In this document: positions 46,301 through 61,300 of the stretch, piece by piece
Layout: every line of letters begins with the position of its first letter
Numbering within the stretch: position 1 is the first letter of the stretch
Source: Gordionus sp. m RMFG-2023
Lineage: Eukaryota > Nematomorpha > Gordioida > Chordodea > Parachordodidae
Reading direction: 5' to 3'
Length of the DNA: 64,000 bases
NCBI RefSeq assembly: GCF_954871325.1
Contig: NC_088775.1
Span: forward strand, 12,377,561-12,441,560
Notes under the pieces: model-generated
Seen by the model: only the letters and a program-made list of their open reading frames with translations
Told to the model about the DNA's origin: nothing
Databases searched by the model: none
Program-made: the position numbers and the translations under genes

Positions 46301-49300
46301 TTTATTTAAATTTCTATGTCTATTTAAAATCACGTAAACTGTCAGATTTGACAAGTTATTAATAAAAATGAATAAATTTTTGATCAAAAACTATTTTATA
46401 TATCTTAACCTTAACCTATATGCTCAAACCATCAATTAATTCTAACCCATATACCCTTATCTTTTAATCCTACTCTTTCCTTCATATAACTTGTTTAATG
46501 TTATATTATATTTCAACCAATTAAAAAAATTCGTTTATTTGACCATTCCTAGAGTTGAGCCATTATTATGCATATATGTAGTTCATTTATATAAATATAC
46601 CTGAAGAGTATAGAGCAATCGATATAATTTTCTAAATTCTTAACTAGAAAATTTTCGGAGTTATTTTGCGTTATGTCGATACTCCAATGGGATATGTGTT
46701 TTAAGGTAACGTATGTCACTTCCATTATTCCAACCATGAATACGAATCCGGAATGAATTAATTTATGAAGTATTTCAGGAACCTTTCTTTCTTCATAAAA
46801 AGGAATAAGTAATAAATCAATTAATCATATTTTAATAATTTTCCTCCTTATTTTAAAAGCATTACAATTCTTTTTTTCCTTTCTTTTCTTTCTTTCTAAG
46901 ATTGAATGTTTATTTGATTATTTTATTTTATTTTAAGAGGGGGTTAGAGGCAATTTATAATATATTCGTAACAATCGGTGATGATAAAACATTATATCAC
47001 TAAAGGAGGAATAGCTATCATCCAAAAAAAAGATGTAAAATTTTAACTATCCTTCTCGACCAAACATTTAGAGTGCTAACATACACTGTGTCCTTATTTA
47101 ATTTAAAGTACGGACAAATTCCAAAATGACAATTTAAAATATACAAATTATAAAAAAAAGGGTGTCATCTAACTATAAAAAATAACTGCTCACAATAAAT
47201 ATCTGTATAATTTAAGCATGGTATTAAAAACTAACATTCTTTCCCGGGATGACCAAGTTTGCTCAAATTATGCCATCGGTTAGAACCCGTATCAGATTCC
47301 GACCAACTCAAATCCGTTCCGGTCCGAGAAAAAGTTATATTAAAAATATTTTTATCAGCCCGATAGGATTATTTTTCAAAGACCTGATCCTAAAAATAGG
47401 AAAACTATTGGAGTAAGAGAGAAAAGGCGAAAAAGTAACATGCGCTGAGGAAATTTTAATAATATATAATAAAAGATAAAAGTACCAAGAAAATAATATA
47501 ATTTTTATAAAAAAAATTCGTGTGAGTATAATCAGCATAAGAATCAGGATCCAGTCTGAAAACTCCCTAAGGAATGTCTGTATGAATCTCGGATAGGTCA
47601 TGGAGCTAAAGTATGTATTAATAGTTACAACATATTTTATTAAACTTGTGTTAGATATAAGATGGTCGCTTCCATATTTTCCTAGCAATTCTTTTTCAGA
47701 CACTCCTTTCTGGCCACTCGTGTCGATATCTAGATAGATACTTTTCAATATATCGGCGTAAGTTAATGGATCGATAGTCGGATCATCATTTTTAATTACT
47801 TAGGTAGATTTTTTTTATAATAAAAAAAACTTTAGTACTATTATTAAAATCCAAGCTTGATTAAATGTAATCATTTTATATCTAAATATTTTACATTCAT
47901 TAAGATAAAAAATAAAATATCAAGTTTCGATGCTTTAAATGATGAAAAAAAACAGGGCTCAAAAAGTGCAAAATAAAATATAATTATATAGTGAAAGCTT
48001 CGTAGTGTGGTCACTCAAGCATAGTATAACACTTTATAAAGGTTTCACCGCAGTTTTATCTATAGTTTCTTATTTTTAAAAGGCCCTCCTAGCTCACTTA
48101 TTAATCCCCGCCTTTTTCCAACGTAGTAATCTAAATAGAATTTTTTTAACTTTGCGAGAAAAGCGATATTTTTTTTTAATAACCGCTTATTCAAAAAAAA
48201 GTGATCAAAAATTTCGAAACTCTTCTTATTTTGGTTTAAAAAACCTAGGTAAAACGGCCCCTAAAAGAAGTCGATAAACTTTAATGCTCGAAACAGCCCA
48301 AAAATATTTAATTTATCCAAAAAAAAATTTTTTTTTTAGCTCCTATGACCCAGAAAAATATAAATGTCAAAAGCGGGGAAAAAAGGCGAATAAAGGATGG
48401 GAAATAACCATTTATATATTAGCGAGCGATGTTAAAAATAATATATGCGAGTAGTTAATATAATAAAATAGTAATAAACCTTGCGTAACGTCGAAGTCTG
48501 GATGCAAAGCTAAAACATAATTCTCATATTTCACGAACCCTAATAGTGGAATCAACATATCGATCTTCTCCGCCAAGGCTTTAATATTATTTTTATCCTT
48601 ATTTTAAATCGGGGATACAGGAACATAGAATATTATTTTTTTCGTTCCACTTCCGGTCCGGTTTCTTATAAAAAAATAGTGGGTCGGTGAACGCCCCTCA
48701 TATCTAGTTCTATTTATCCTTAGTCCCAAGTTGATTTACTTTTAGCAAGCAAATAATGAGTTAAGCCACAACTGCCCTTAGTATTTTGTTTGGACAGGTT
48801 ACATCTTTAATGCGTTATTGCTTAGAAAGAGTAAATCAGTTGTGGAGGCAGTCTTGAAATCAAAAAAATTCAGGTTCTAGTTTACTTTCGGATTTAAATA
48901 TTCAACATATTCCATGAAGATGAAATGTCATTATGACTATAAAGTATTCCCGGAAAATTCTGGCAACACCTTCCATAACTTACCGGTTTTCTCTAAATAT
49001 GAAAATTTTAAGTAGCGGAACTCTAAATATGTATTCCTAAATTAAAAAAAAAGTTACTTAAATATCAGAAGTCTTCCAAAATAAGACTGATTGTGGCTAG
49101 GCATATCAAAAATTATCCGAAACACGATTCGATTTGAAATTTACGAATAACATATCATGTAATATAATGAATACTAAAAAATATTAGTAAGAATTTTTAG
49201 TATGATTCGTAAACTTTCACTCGTTAATTATAAATTAGAGGGCAAATATCGTATGATTCGTAAACTTTCACTTGTTAATTATAAATTAGAAGGCAAATAT

Positions 49301-52300
49301 TCCTAATTAAATTTATAAAAAATTATTAAAGCCACTGTAATTTTTTTTGTTTGTGATATGAATGACTCTTTTTATTTTCTAAAACCAAGTTAAAAATATT
49401 TTTTATAAAATTTGTTAAGATTGTGTAATCATAAAGGAGAGGAAATAATAGAGCTCAGTAGTCTGCAATATCCGGCCTGACCCGTTACCTGAACCAAATT
49501 TTTTGGAGCAAAAAATTAACTGGTAGGATGGGGCAAAAGGTAGAGATATCCGGCCAGCTCAGCTTAATAGAGATAAGAGTATATAAAGAAAGTCATTCTA
49601 AAGCCTAATTTTGCTAAAATAATTTATTTTATTGCCTTATAAATTTCATAATTAAATTATGACCTGCTACCAGTAATTCATAAAAATATGATTTCTTTTT
49701 CTTACATTTTTTGCTAAATCCTAAACGTCATTGGAATTTTCCATATTAATTGTGATATAGCAGTCTTTATGTTCATTTAATAATAAGTGAGGAGGGGGGG
49801 GGGATGTAAGGGCGGGGAAAGAATATAACGGGAGGGGGTTACAAAATAAATAACCCTGGATTTAAAATTATTATCAGGTTTTATATTATTTTAATTTAAT
49901 CTCAAAACACGGTTAAATTATTATTGGGATAAATAGGACATATTTTAGACTTATATATGAATTCTGATTATTTGAATAAGTGATACTACATAAAGTATTG
50001 TATTTTTAATTTAACAACTCCCCAATATTATAAATAATTATTCATTTTGACGTTCAACTGCAAATAATTTAAAATATACTGATCGGATTTTTAAAAACCC
50101 GATGCCGGGCAACCTTAGTGAAAAATTGAAACCGGCTCGGGCCAGGCAAAACCTAAATTCTTACCGGACCTGAAGAGATTTTGCCTTTTGCGGACCACCA
50201 ATAGGGCTTCTCTTTTATATATATTGTCGGAGTCAAATTTTATAGGCCAAAAATTTATGACATTCCTCAAACATTGCACATTATTAAAAGAAGGAACAAA
50301 GAGAGAACTAAGGAATGTCTGTTTTTTACCAAAAAGAAATTTTGTTGATTATTAATTATAACTTAAGTACGATTATGGAATAAAAGATTTAAATTTTATC
50401 TTCTTTTGTTAGTTTTGTTCTATTAAATATTCCAAAAAATCTAGTTTTTATTTTTATAAAAAAAATTTTATTCATTATTCGTATAAAAACGAATACTAAA
50501 TTGTTCGATTTGAAGTTTACGAATCATATAATAAAATTTTCTGGGAGCCTAATTCTCCTCTTTTTTAAAATGTTTTTATGGAATAGGCAATATATTCTTT
50601 TTTATTTCCTCAATCTGGTAGACAAAGTATTTCTAATTATAATAAAAAATATAAATTTAAATATGTTTAAAAAAAACTAAAGTCCCATCTGTGTTTATAA
50701 CGTTCCTTGACACATTCATTTTTCATGCGAATCTTCAGTTTAAAAGGGACGAAAAATGCTTCTTGAATGAGATGAGTGAACGTATATTTTAGATCATTTT
50801 GCTCAATTCTCTCATCCGCTCCTTCCAACATCAAAAGTCTTTTTACTCTGGCAGAATAATAGCAATAGGGATCGTTTTTACGAGAGCCTAAGTGGGTAGA
50901 TTTGTGCTGGGCAACGCCGATACGTTTACTATCTATAAAAAAATATTTTACAAAAATAAATTTAATATTTAATAAATTGTTTAATAATAAAAAATAGACA
51001 GAAAGGTACTCAGTAGATAAGGTTAGAGGGGCGGAGCCTAAACAACCCCAACCATACAAGCTCGACCTCTAGTGAGGGTAGCTAGGACTATGGAAACATC
51101 CTAAACATTTTAGTGTTGGAAATGAAATCTCGATTTTTATATAAAAAAAGGATCACTCAGTTTTTTTGAATATTTAGTTGACCGTAGCTCCGTTCAGTCC
51201 ATATTAAAATGGAGGGTCGCGACATTACATACTTGTTTTTATTATTTTTGACATTTAAATATTCTCGATAGTTATTATTGAATATTTTTGTTTTTTTTAA
51301 TTTGGCCTTATTTCATACATTACCGAGAATGTCGATTACACCGAAACATTTTGATTTTTTTAGCGATTCTAATATTTCCAATATTTTTCTTTTTGATATA
51401 TACCTTTTCGGGTAGAAATTTCTTAGGTAAGAATGGCCGATCATTTCAAACAATAACATGCAACTTTTTTCTAAACATTTTTATATTTCAACTGATTAGG
51501 GTCAAAATACAAACATTAATAACCATTGGACTGACTAGATGTACACCTTTATAAGATATCACAAATAATTTTTCTTTTTAATTCAACTAAACAATTATCA
51601 GATTTAGAGGTATTCAAAGGGCTAGTTTTGGCTTATGATTCAAGCGAACTATAAAAATAAATCTAGCATTGGAAACGAGTGGGTGAAAAATATTTTTAAA
51701 AAGAACAGGTGGGGGGGGGGGTGGAATATTTTTAAGAGGCGTTTTTTTGGAACTTATATAGATTTTAAGTTTTTTTAATCATATCTTAAAAGTTCATAAG
51801 CTAATTTATCAAACAGAAGTATCTTATTTCATTATTATTTAAAACTTCAATTCTATCCTTATTTTAAAAATTTGGCAAAAAATATATTCCACAATCACTT
51901 TAATATTTTCTTGTCAAATGGATGTTTATTCATGTTAATAAACGATAATTAAAAAAATTAGTAAGAAATTCTAAGAAAAAAATTGTTGAACCCGATTTTT
52001 AATATTTGGGTTCAAGTCAAATTTCGGGTTTCGGCTCGAACTACCGGGTCCGTGATTTATTTGAAATTAAACGCCAGAAAAAGAAATAAATAAATTCAAT
52101 AAAATTATGATAGTTGATTAAATAATAATGAAAAAACTGGTACAAAATATATCAAATTATCTTTTTTAGTTTGGAGGGGGGGGGGAGTAAGAAGAACCTG
52201 GGTCTAAAATCACATTTATGTTTGATAGAGAATCGTCTTGGCCCAAAAAACGCGAGAGAACAGGTGCTAATTGACATCTCGAAAACCTAGGAACATATTT

Positions 52301-55300
52301 AAGTTTGGCAACGAGTTTGGGTATAGAATCGATATCTTTATATTTGTCGACACTTTTAGAGAGAGAATTCGATATTTTGCCACTATCATTTTGAAAAGTA
52401 TTTTTTTTGTCATCGTCATTGTCGAATTGGACATGGAAATTTTCAAGCGAAATTTTTTGAAAATTCAAAATACGTTTAAAATTCGATTCTCCGGATATTA
52501 TAATACTCGAAATATCGTAGACGTTATATAAAGGTTCAGTAGTGGCACCTGCCATTTTTAAATTTAAAAAAAAATATATATGAATAGCAAATGGTAAAAT
52601 TCATATTAATAAAACTTTAACATAATTTGTATTATAATTTAACAGAATAAAATTCAGTGGCGTCAACTTAACGCAGAGCGATCTTATAAATTTTTGAGCG
52701 CTCTCTTAAAGAAGGTAAAGTGTCCATATTGTTTTGCCCCCAGGATAGCGCATGTCTTGCCACATACTTAGAAATATAATAATTACCTTGTATAGTCCCA
52801 TGTTTCATGTCGATAATCAGCTGTTTTATGGGTATCTCCGATTTTTTTATAACATTTTTGTCTGCTCCTATATCAAGAAGAATATTCGACGAGCATGGAT
52901 TTTCAGATTCTGAAGATGATTTCAAAGTTGTTAGGATATGAATATCGCCATCAGATTCGTCATCGCGGAGGGGAAAGACGTCAAAATTCTGAGTAATTTG
53001 TAACAACGCTTTCCCGGGAGAGAATTTAAAACGTATGTATGTATCGATAAGAATTTCTATATATAAAAAATATTTAAACATTTTTTTTCTAAAATATACC
53101 GATTGTGTAAAATAATAAATTCTCATTCTACAATCATATTAAAGAAAAAAAAACTATTGGCTTATAAAGTCTATTAAAATTTCAGGAATCAAGCTTATAA
53201 TATTATCTGTTTTATGTTTATAAAAAATTCGTAAAAATATGGGTGCCGGCCGATACTTTATTATTATCGACCGATACTGTCCTAGTATCTTTGGGTCTTA
53301 ATATCGGCTAAAGGGGTAGTATTGGTGCATGTCGAAAATAAGGTTACAAAAAAATTATATTTTAAAGATACTTTATAATTCTTTAAATATTAATTTCATT
53401 TTTTATTATAATAATTTATTATTTTTAATATTCAAATGAGAAATTTTTTTATAAATGGACGCTTAAATTAAATTGAGAGGCAAGATTTGGGCTTATTTTA
53501 AAAAATATAAATGTATATGATTTATTTTCCCTGAGGAGTAAGAATATCTACCAAATTAAAGATTTTTTTTAAAACTAACTTAAAAATTTTTATAAATCGG
53601 CATTTGAAATTTCTAAATTTATTTGTTATTATTACAAATAAAATACATATTAATTCTATATCTTTACAATATATAATTTTGATTAATTAATAGGGCTGTG
53701 CCGATATGGCAATATTTTAAAACAAAAAAAAACGGATCAGATATTATCGTTATTCATATTCAACCGTTCATATTTTAAATGATTTGTAACATTAGGGGGT
53801 GGGTGGTAGTGTTGTTAAACGGCTAGCCCAATATTTAGCCAAAAAATATTACCCAAGCCTGAAAGGTGTTGTTCATAGATGGCATAAAGGTTTAGACACT
53901 TTATTAACGAAATTTTGAGGTCTCCGTAATATTATATTAGCTAAATAGACGTTTAAACAATAATATTTAGGTGAATAAAATAAACATAATACAGTATGAA
54001 CATAATATCGCCTCGGCCATGAGAAATGGAAAATTTTAAAGTGCTTCTTGCTTTGCCCCTACATTTACAGTTAATTATTATTTTTTCGTATAAAAATATA
54101 ATTTTTTTATGACATTGATTTAAAATAGGGTGGTAAATAAAAAATATCATTCCAAATATCGGATCGGTATATATTAAAAGATCGGTTTTGCATGAATATG
54201 AAAATATATCGATTCGGAAAAAAATCGTGAATTGGTACGACCATTCGAATAAATCATTATTTTAAATAATAACATTTGTTGGCAAAAAAATATTTTAACA
54301 ATTTGGTTTTGCCTAATATTTATAGCAAACATCCCCAATCTTAAAAATTGCGGGATTAGAAAAAAAAAATATAAATTTAAATAAAAAAAAAGAGAAATAA
54401 ACTTAAAACGTCTGGCTTAGCGTATTCTTTGATAATTTTATAAAACCGTGATGTGTTTAAAAGGAATTCTGGTTTAATTCTTTTGATAGATTTGAAATAA
54501 ACTAAGCTTCGCTCGCACATAATGGCCGACACAGCGTTCCACGTGACTCTTTATTTTTTTGATTTTGATATTCATTTAATAAAACATTTTTTTCTTGTTA
54601 AAAAAATTCGAGCAAAATTCCATCGATCGATAGATGGTTAAAATCTTATCATTCTGGGTTAATGCTATACTGCCACGTCAACATAGAGCAATTTTCTAAA
54701 CAACAACCAATCAATAAGATTCATTTTTTATATATCAAGAGATAGAATTCATCACTTCCGATTCTACTATATATAGTACCCCATAGCAGGGAACCACCTA
54801 GTTGGCTTCAGGAAAAACAAATCGGTCTTTGTTGGATTCAAATCCCATATTTATCGGATTAGTGATCCAAGCTCTCACCTTACCGATCAGGCCAGATACG
54901 TTTATTAAAAACGAGGAGTTTTGTAATATATATTATAAACCATATGTGGCAGTGATGACCCAAACGAAAAATATAAAAATACCGATTCATTCAACACTGT
55001 CTTTAGCGGTATCTAACATTAACCATAATTTAGGGATCTAATTCTATCCCCCCCTCCGCTAAGAATTTTTACCCAAGAATTATTTAATGATCTTGGCACC
55101 CTTTCATCTTTAATCTTTTCTAACTCGTAAAATAATCTTGAAGAGGTAAAAAAAATGCAATTGAAATTTAATGCTCCTGAATTTGCCGATCTATCCCATT
55201 CTAGCTTTATTTATAAAATCCACTCGTGTGATCTTTATGTAGATTTCTTTAGGAAAAACACTTATTACAGGGTGAGGATTCTATAATAATCATCCGACTA

Positions 55301-58300
55301 ATAGTTAAATTCTTTCTTTACTTTGTTAAGTCTTTTAAAATCATTTAAACCCCCCCTCCTTCTAAAAGTGCATTTTTATTATCCTTGTGATAATAATATT
55401 GTATTTGGCATTGAAACTTTTAGCTATATACGTTATTTTATATAAAATGTGATTTTTTGATCCAAACTACAAGACCCCCCCCCCTCCACACTTCAATCCA
55501 GCACAGCTCGAACTAATATTTTCAATCAACTACATAACTTTAAATAAGAGTCCAACTTAGCAAAAAAACAAAGGAAATATATGAATTAAAGTGGGTAAAT
55601 TATAAGTATTAGAGGAAAATAAAAAATTATGGGGTGATTTCTAAGAAAAATTGAAATCTCAGTTCGGTTTCAATGAAACTTTAAAAAATCAATATCCGAC
55701 TCGAACGATTCAAAGGAGGTCTTTACAGGGCTCTAAGATCCTACCAAGAACTTTAATTTCTTACATGATCGATCATCCTCTTTTTTTTTTGTTTAAAAAA
55801 ACTCAATAAATAAATAAACTTTTAAACCTCATTTTCGTCATTTCGATAGGTCTTACCATCCACAAGGGATTAAAAGTGTATTTGTAAGGAAGCTTTTGAT
55901 CGAACGCTCTGCCAATTACATGGCTGCACAATATATCAAAACAAAGGATGGCCGAGGGAGGCTTTTAATAAGAAAATAAGAATTTTTTTAAAAAATTACT
56001 GTTTTTTTAAAAAAATACTGTTTTTTTAAATATTTCATGTAATTTTCTTCTTTTTTTATAAATTCAATTCTTTTCTTTAATATTATCATTCCGAAAGGTA
56101 AATTCAAATGAGAAATTTCGATAAAATTATTTCTAAAACTTGATAACTATTGTTTAGTGAAAGCGGCTTATCGGCATGCCTCTTCGCCACGTTTTGAAAC
56201 TCGTCCCAGAATGATAAAGATTTGATGAACGCTTCGTAGGAATAACTTTTAGAAGTTATCGCATTGTGACGGTTTTTGGGCGACAATTTCAATCGAATAG
56301 GAACGTCGGAATCAAAAATTTCAACGGGTATCAAAAAATAATCGACCAAATCGTTCATCAGATAGTAAAATAACTTTTATGGGCAGCCGGGATAAGATGG
56401 AAATTTTTTTTTTAAGAAAGCAAAATTTTGAGAATAGTAAAAATAAATATAATAAAAATTACCATTTTTTTGGCCTAAACAGTGGGGCCCAATAGAATGC
56501 AATAATACCTAAACCAATGATTCGTTAATTTAAATTTGTAAAAAATACAAATCAGCTGTTGACACGTCATTTTGGTAAAAAAAATTTACTTTTAAAATTT
56601 TATGAAAATTTTTATTTAAAAAAAAATCAGCTTCAATTACTAAAAAATGGCGTGTAACCAGCTGATTTGTATTCTACGCCACTTCAAAATACATTTAATA
56701 AAAATGAGCCATCAGTATAGGTAAGTATTATATGTGATAGGTGCGGCCCAGACAAGTTGGTTCTGGGTTTGAATTTTTGATGATGCAAAACCTCCTTTCC
56801 CTCCTTTTCTATAGTTCTTTATTTAAAAAAAAAATATATAAACACTCTTTTGCTCTATATTCCGGCATGGGAATAGTTTCATTTTGGAGAAAAAAAATTC
56901 TATCCACTTCTCTTTCCTGATCTTTATAGAAAATTATTTGAAGTTTTTTCTTCTACATATAAGATAAGATAATACATCGGCCATTTATAATATGTTGAGA
57001 TTTGAGAACGAAAAATATTTCGAAAATAATTATATGACAAAGGAAAAAGAGAAAGGGGATTAGAATGGAAAATGGTCTAAAAAATATTCTATATATTTGA
57101 TTTTTTTTTGCCGTTTTAACATGTTTAAATTCCTGATGTTCCCATTTTAAAACAACAACAATTTTATAAAGTATAAAAGATAATATAAAAAATTGAGATT
57201 CACATTGTTTGCCTACACCAAAATTAATAATTTTTTTAAAAAATCGTTAAAAATGACTTGGGATTTGTCGGTTCTTCCCTTGCGTCTTCTAGAAAGGTAA
57301 ATATAGAGGTTGTTAAAAAAAATAACCTGATCCGAGCTAGAATTGTATTTGACAAAAAGTTGGGTCAAATTTTTCGTGGTAACCAAATAGGAGACGCAAA
57401 AATTGGTCAAATGATCCTCGTTTTTTTGTTCCCCGATTAATAATTTCCTGTAATGATGTATAAAGCGGAATGTCGACGCTCTGCTAGCGAGCATAATGAC
57501 GAAGTCGGAATTACTCCCAGGCTTTTTGTAAGCTTGTTTCTGACATACGGGAGGTATGTAATACCCTAAAGATTCTATCAGTTTGCAGAGATAATGGTAT
57601 ATTAAGTCCGATTCTTTTGTGTGTGTTTTTTTTTCAGAGTTTGAAATAAATATTCAAAAAACTTTTGAAAAATCTTATTTTTTTTTATTTTGAAGAAGAA
57701 GGATTTTTTTGATCAAATTTCAATTAAAAATGGCAAAAATTTTTTTAAAATCTTTTCTCAATGCATAGGGAAAAAAATCTTTTAAAAATGACTTAAAAAT
57801 ATTAAAATTAAATAAACTCAACGTGGTATTTTTGTATTTTATTTCTTAATTTAAAAGCTACGTTCAAAAGATTCATTTTTTATTAAGAGATAAAAGCGAA
57901 CTTAAACCGGTTATTAACCGTTAATATTCGCGAACCTAAACCAACCGTTAAAAGATTTTATGGCCTTTAAATCAGTTGTTTAAAAAAGTCTGAGAATCTG
58001 GTTTTCTTTTAAAGCATTAATAATTAGTTTTGATTAATGAATATCAATAAAATTTTTAAATATTACTGTATATAGCTGAGTATAAGAAAGATTCTCAAGG
58101 CCATCGAAATTCTTTCTCTTCCAAAATATAGTTTTACAGCTGAAAGATTTTTAAAAATATTTAAATTGTATTGAGGCTGAACATAATATTCTTTCTTAAA
58201 TAAATTTTTTTTAAAATCAATTCATATTTTGCGGTTGGGCGGGGTAACTCAAAATATTTTACTATTCGAGTGAGAAGGATGGGCGAATTATAAATATAAT

Positions 58301-61300
58301 TAATTTTTTTTAAAATTTTACAAATATATTTTTATGGAGTGGGGCGAATATCTTTCCAAAACCATAAGCTAAAATAGATAAGCGGACGGCTAAGCCTCGC
58401 CCGTTGAAGATAATGGCGTATAGGGGATAGAAGGTCAAGCCCCTATAAAATTTTTAAGAGGCCCCTAAAAAATATTGTTTTTTGAAATGACCTTTTTTTT
58501 GCAAATTTTAGGTAGAATCACTTTATTATGGCTAATTTTAGGTTTAATTAGTTTTTTGTGTGCAAATTTTAGATAGAATTACCTCCATTTCTTGCTAATG
58601 TTAGAAATTTTTTGAAAAGTTGAGCCCCTTCTACTCTAGACAGGGCATAGATCAAAAAATAAAATATTTCTGATTATTCAAAAACAAATAAACCAAAAGA
58701 ATTTTTTTTTTAATAAAAACAAAAATATTTTTTGAATTTGCTTCTGGAAGTGTTCAGGCATATGTAAAATAGCTGCCCCCTACATATAACACAATTTTTA
58801 TCATTATATTTTGTGTATTAAACAATTTATATGAACATTTTATATATATATGAATATAAAAGTTAAAGAGTAATTCAAAAATTTGCGACAAATAATTGTT
58901 GCTAGAATACATTTCCGGTCAAATCAGATTTTCCAAATTCAAAAATTCCCCTCAGTAAAATGGTTTAAAATTAAGAGATTGCAACCCACATGGATTCCAC
59001 ATTCCAATACGTAGATATTTACAAAGATCTATGTTTAGATATCTTATGGTGAGTCGAGTTCCGGTAAGAAATTATTTTGTTCACCAAAAATCCGAATTCG
59101 TCTGGAGTAAATCCGCATAGGGTTTCTACCTTACATCGTTTTTTTTGTTTATATCTATCTTATTAATTATAAATTTTGATCACCTTTAAAAATCTTTTTT
59201 TCAATTCTAAATAAGGTTGCCGTTTCTTATTGCCTCTCATCATAGTTCGCGAATGCGGCGAATCATACAAAATACACTGTATATTTGTATTTTCCGCCGC
59301 AAATTCGTGCTAACTATATATGAGGTGATTCACTACAAAGTATAAAAAATATGCTGTATTTTGGTGTATATTTCGCAGCTAATTCGCGTTAATAAATGCA
59401 TGGTTAAATAAGAGGGGAGGAAGTATAAAGACACAGCTCCCTCATCTAAAGTTAATCAATAAAAAGATATGCAAAAAAATATACTTGCTAAGGTACGAGT
59501 TTTTCGGGCTTTGCGAGTATAAAGGAAGATAATTTTTTCGATAACGATTCCAAATAGGGCAACTAGATTACACATTTTTTTTAAATTCTTGGCAACTTTG
59601 TCCATTTTTTCTATCCTTGGTTTCCTACTTATCTTTTTTGAGAGGGAAAAAAATAATATTAAATTTTAACAAAAAATTAGAATTTTTTGCTAGACACTCT
59701 TATTGCTGGTCGTTTGATAACAAATTTTCTCGATTTTCAATATTAGCTGCAAAACATTAAGCCAAAAAAAAAGTATATTAAAATTTTACCACTTAGTGAG
59801 ATCATACGCGAATATTTTTGGATCGAAATATTTTTAAAAAATAATATAATTTGATCGCTCAGTTGACTTATGCTGTTAAAACCTCGATTTAAGTTATATT
59901 TAAAAAAAAGCGAAACCAAGATTTTAACTAAATAATATAACCAACTGAAGCCTCGAGATCTCGACAAAATAGGGCCAAATCTTTTTACTAAGCTAATCTT
60001 AAAACCCTTATTTCGCCGAAGTTTAAACTTCTACTTATGACTGAATTGTGATGGTAAATTTGTAAGGCATTTATTGCCTACCTTCTTGAACGATTTTTAT
60101 AAAAAAAATATATATTTAATACCAAGTGAAAACATTACACCCTAAAAAAATTGATAAACTCACTCACTTCCGGAAAATCTAATTAGAATTAATATCTTAA
60201 ACCCAAAAGTTTGAATATTAATTGTATCGTTTTTATAAAATCATTCAGCCCATCCTTCACGTTTTTAAAAACCTTTTTTAATTCATAAGGTGTAACCAAG
60301 GTAGGAAATTATTATAAAAAAAGAAAGAAATGTTATATAATGCTCTGGTGTTTTTTTTTCAACCAGTGTTTTCTTTATTAACCGTTCGTTCATCTAAAAA
60401 TATAAAAAAAAAATTTTCCATGGGATATTTTTTCAGTGGTTTTTTTTGCATTATAATATTAATTTTTTAAATAATTTTTTGGTCAAAAGGTATACTTGAA
60501 GTGAACGAACATATTGTTGATGCAACGGTAAAAACGATATAGACTTGCCATTGACACTATATATTTATGTAGTATAAGAATTTCATTAAAATGAATTAAA
60601 CTCAAGCAAAAAATATTGTATTATTATATCATTTTATTTTAAAGAGTTAGAGGAATAATTCTTGGATTCACAGGCTAAAATGCGACTTTGACTTCCAAAT
60701 TATCTATTAAGACTAGAAATGAAATTAGATACAACTCTATACCTTGTGAATATTCGTTGAGAAAAATAAATAAATAACGCGAGAAATAGTGTTGCTAAGC
60801 GGCTCGATTTTTTAAAAATAACAAATTGGGTTAGTCGTTTTTAAAAATCGAGTAGTTTAACAATACTACACGAGAGCGTTCCAAGAGGTGAGAACTGAAT
60901 CTTGAACTGCTATATCTCATTAATTTATTTATTTATCGTCATGATATTTATAAAACATTCAGCAATCTAACATGATGATTATTTTAAAACTCAATCCATT
61001 AATAACAATTTAATAAGGGCTATTTTCGAGTCAAAAAAAAAATATTTTATCAGTAAATAAATAATAATTTTAAATATTTTATCAATCAAATCAATTCAAA
61101 AACGCTTTCTTCTAATTTCTATTTATATCAAATTTATAGAATTTTAAAAATAAAATAAAATAATAACTCATCCAAATCATTTAAAAAATTAATTGACTCA
61201 AAAAAGCACCTGTTTAAAAAAGTAAACTAAATTTTGCATATTAAATGTTTTTTAGCCAAAATATTTTTAACTACTTGAAAAAAAAATCAGAAAGAATTTG

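Larger units (their letters stand above)
53057..55023. other. GTF3C1 intron with nested hAT-like debris
   Basis: Contains a degenerate element at 53690-54245 and a MITE at 53807-53966. A patch at about 53240-53340 shares the gccgatac/atcggc words of that element. Confidence 0.5.

Noticed and set aside
47564-47798. EF-hand protein, PP2A regulatory subunit B'' type (PPP2R3C-like)
   Set aside because: YLDIDTSGQKGVSEKELLGKYG looks like YLxxDxxxxGxxSKEELxxYG, but the neighbouring exons do not follow PPP2R3C, and they do follow GTF3C1, where this is a winged helix.
54802-55282. Plus-strand gene from two open frames (starting 54802 and 55155), the second with a GTGAGG donor
   Set aside because: The frames do not join, no family is recognised, and the minus strand here carries a GTF3C1 exon with the right phases.
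59743-59967. Minus open frame of 74 codons as a GTF3C1 exon
   Set aside because: No conserved residues, no good splice sites, and composition typical of AT-rich noise.
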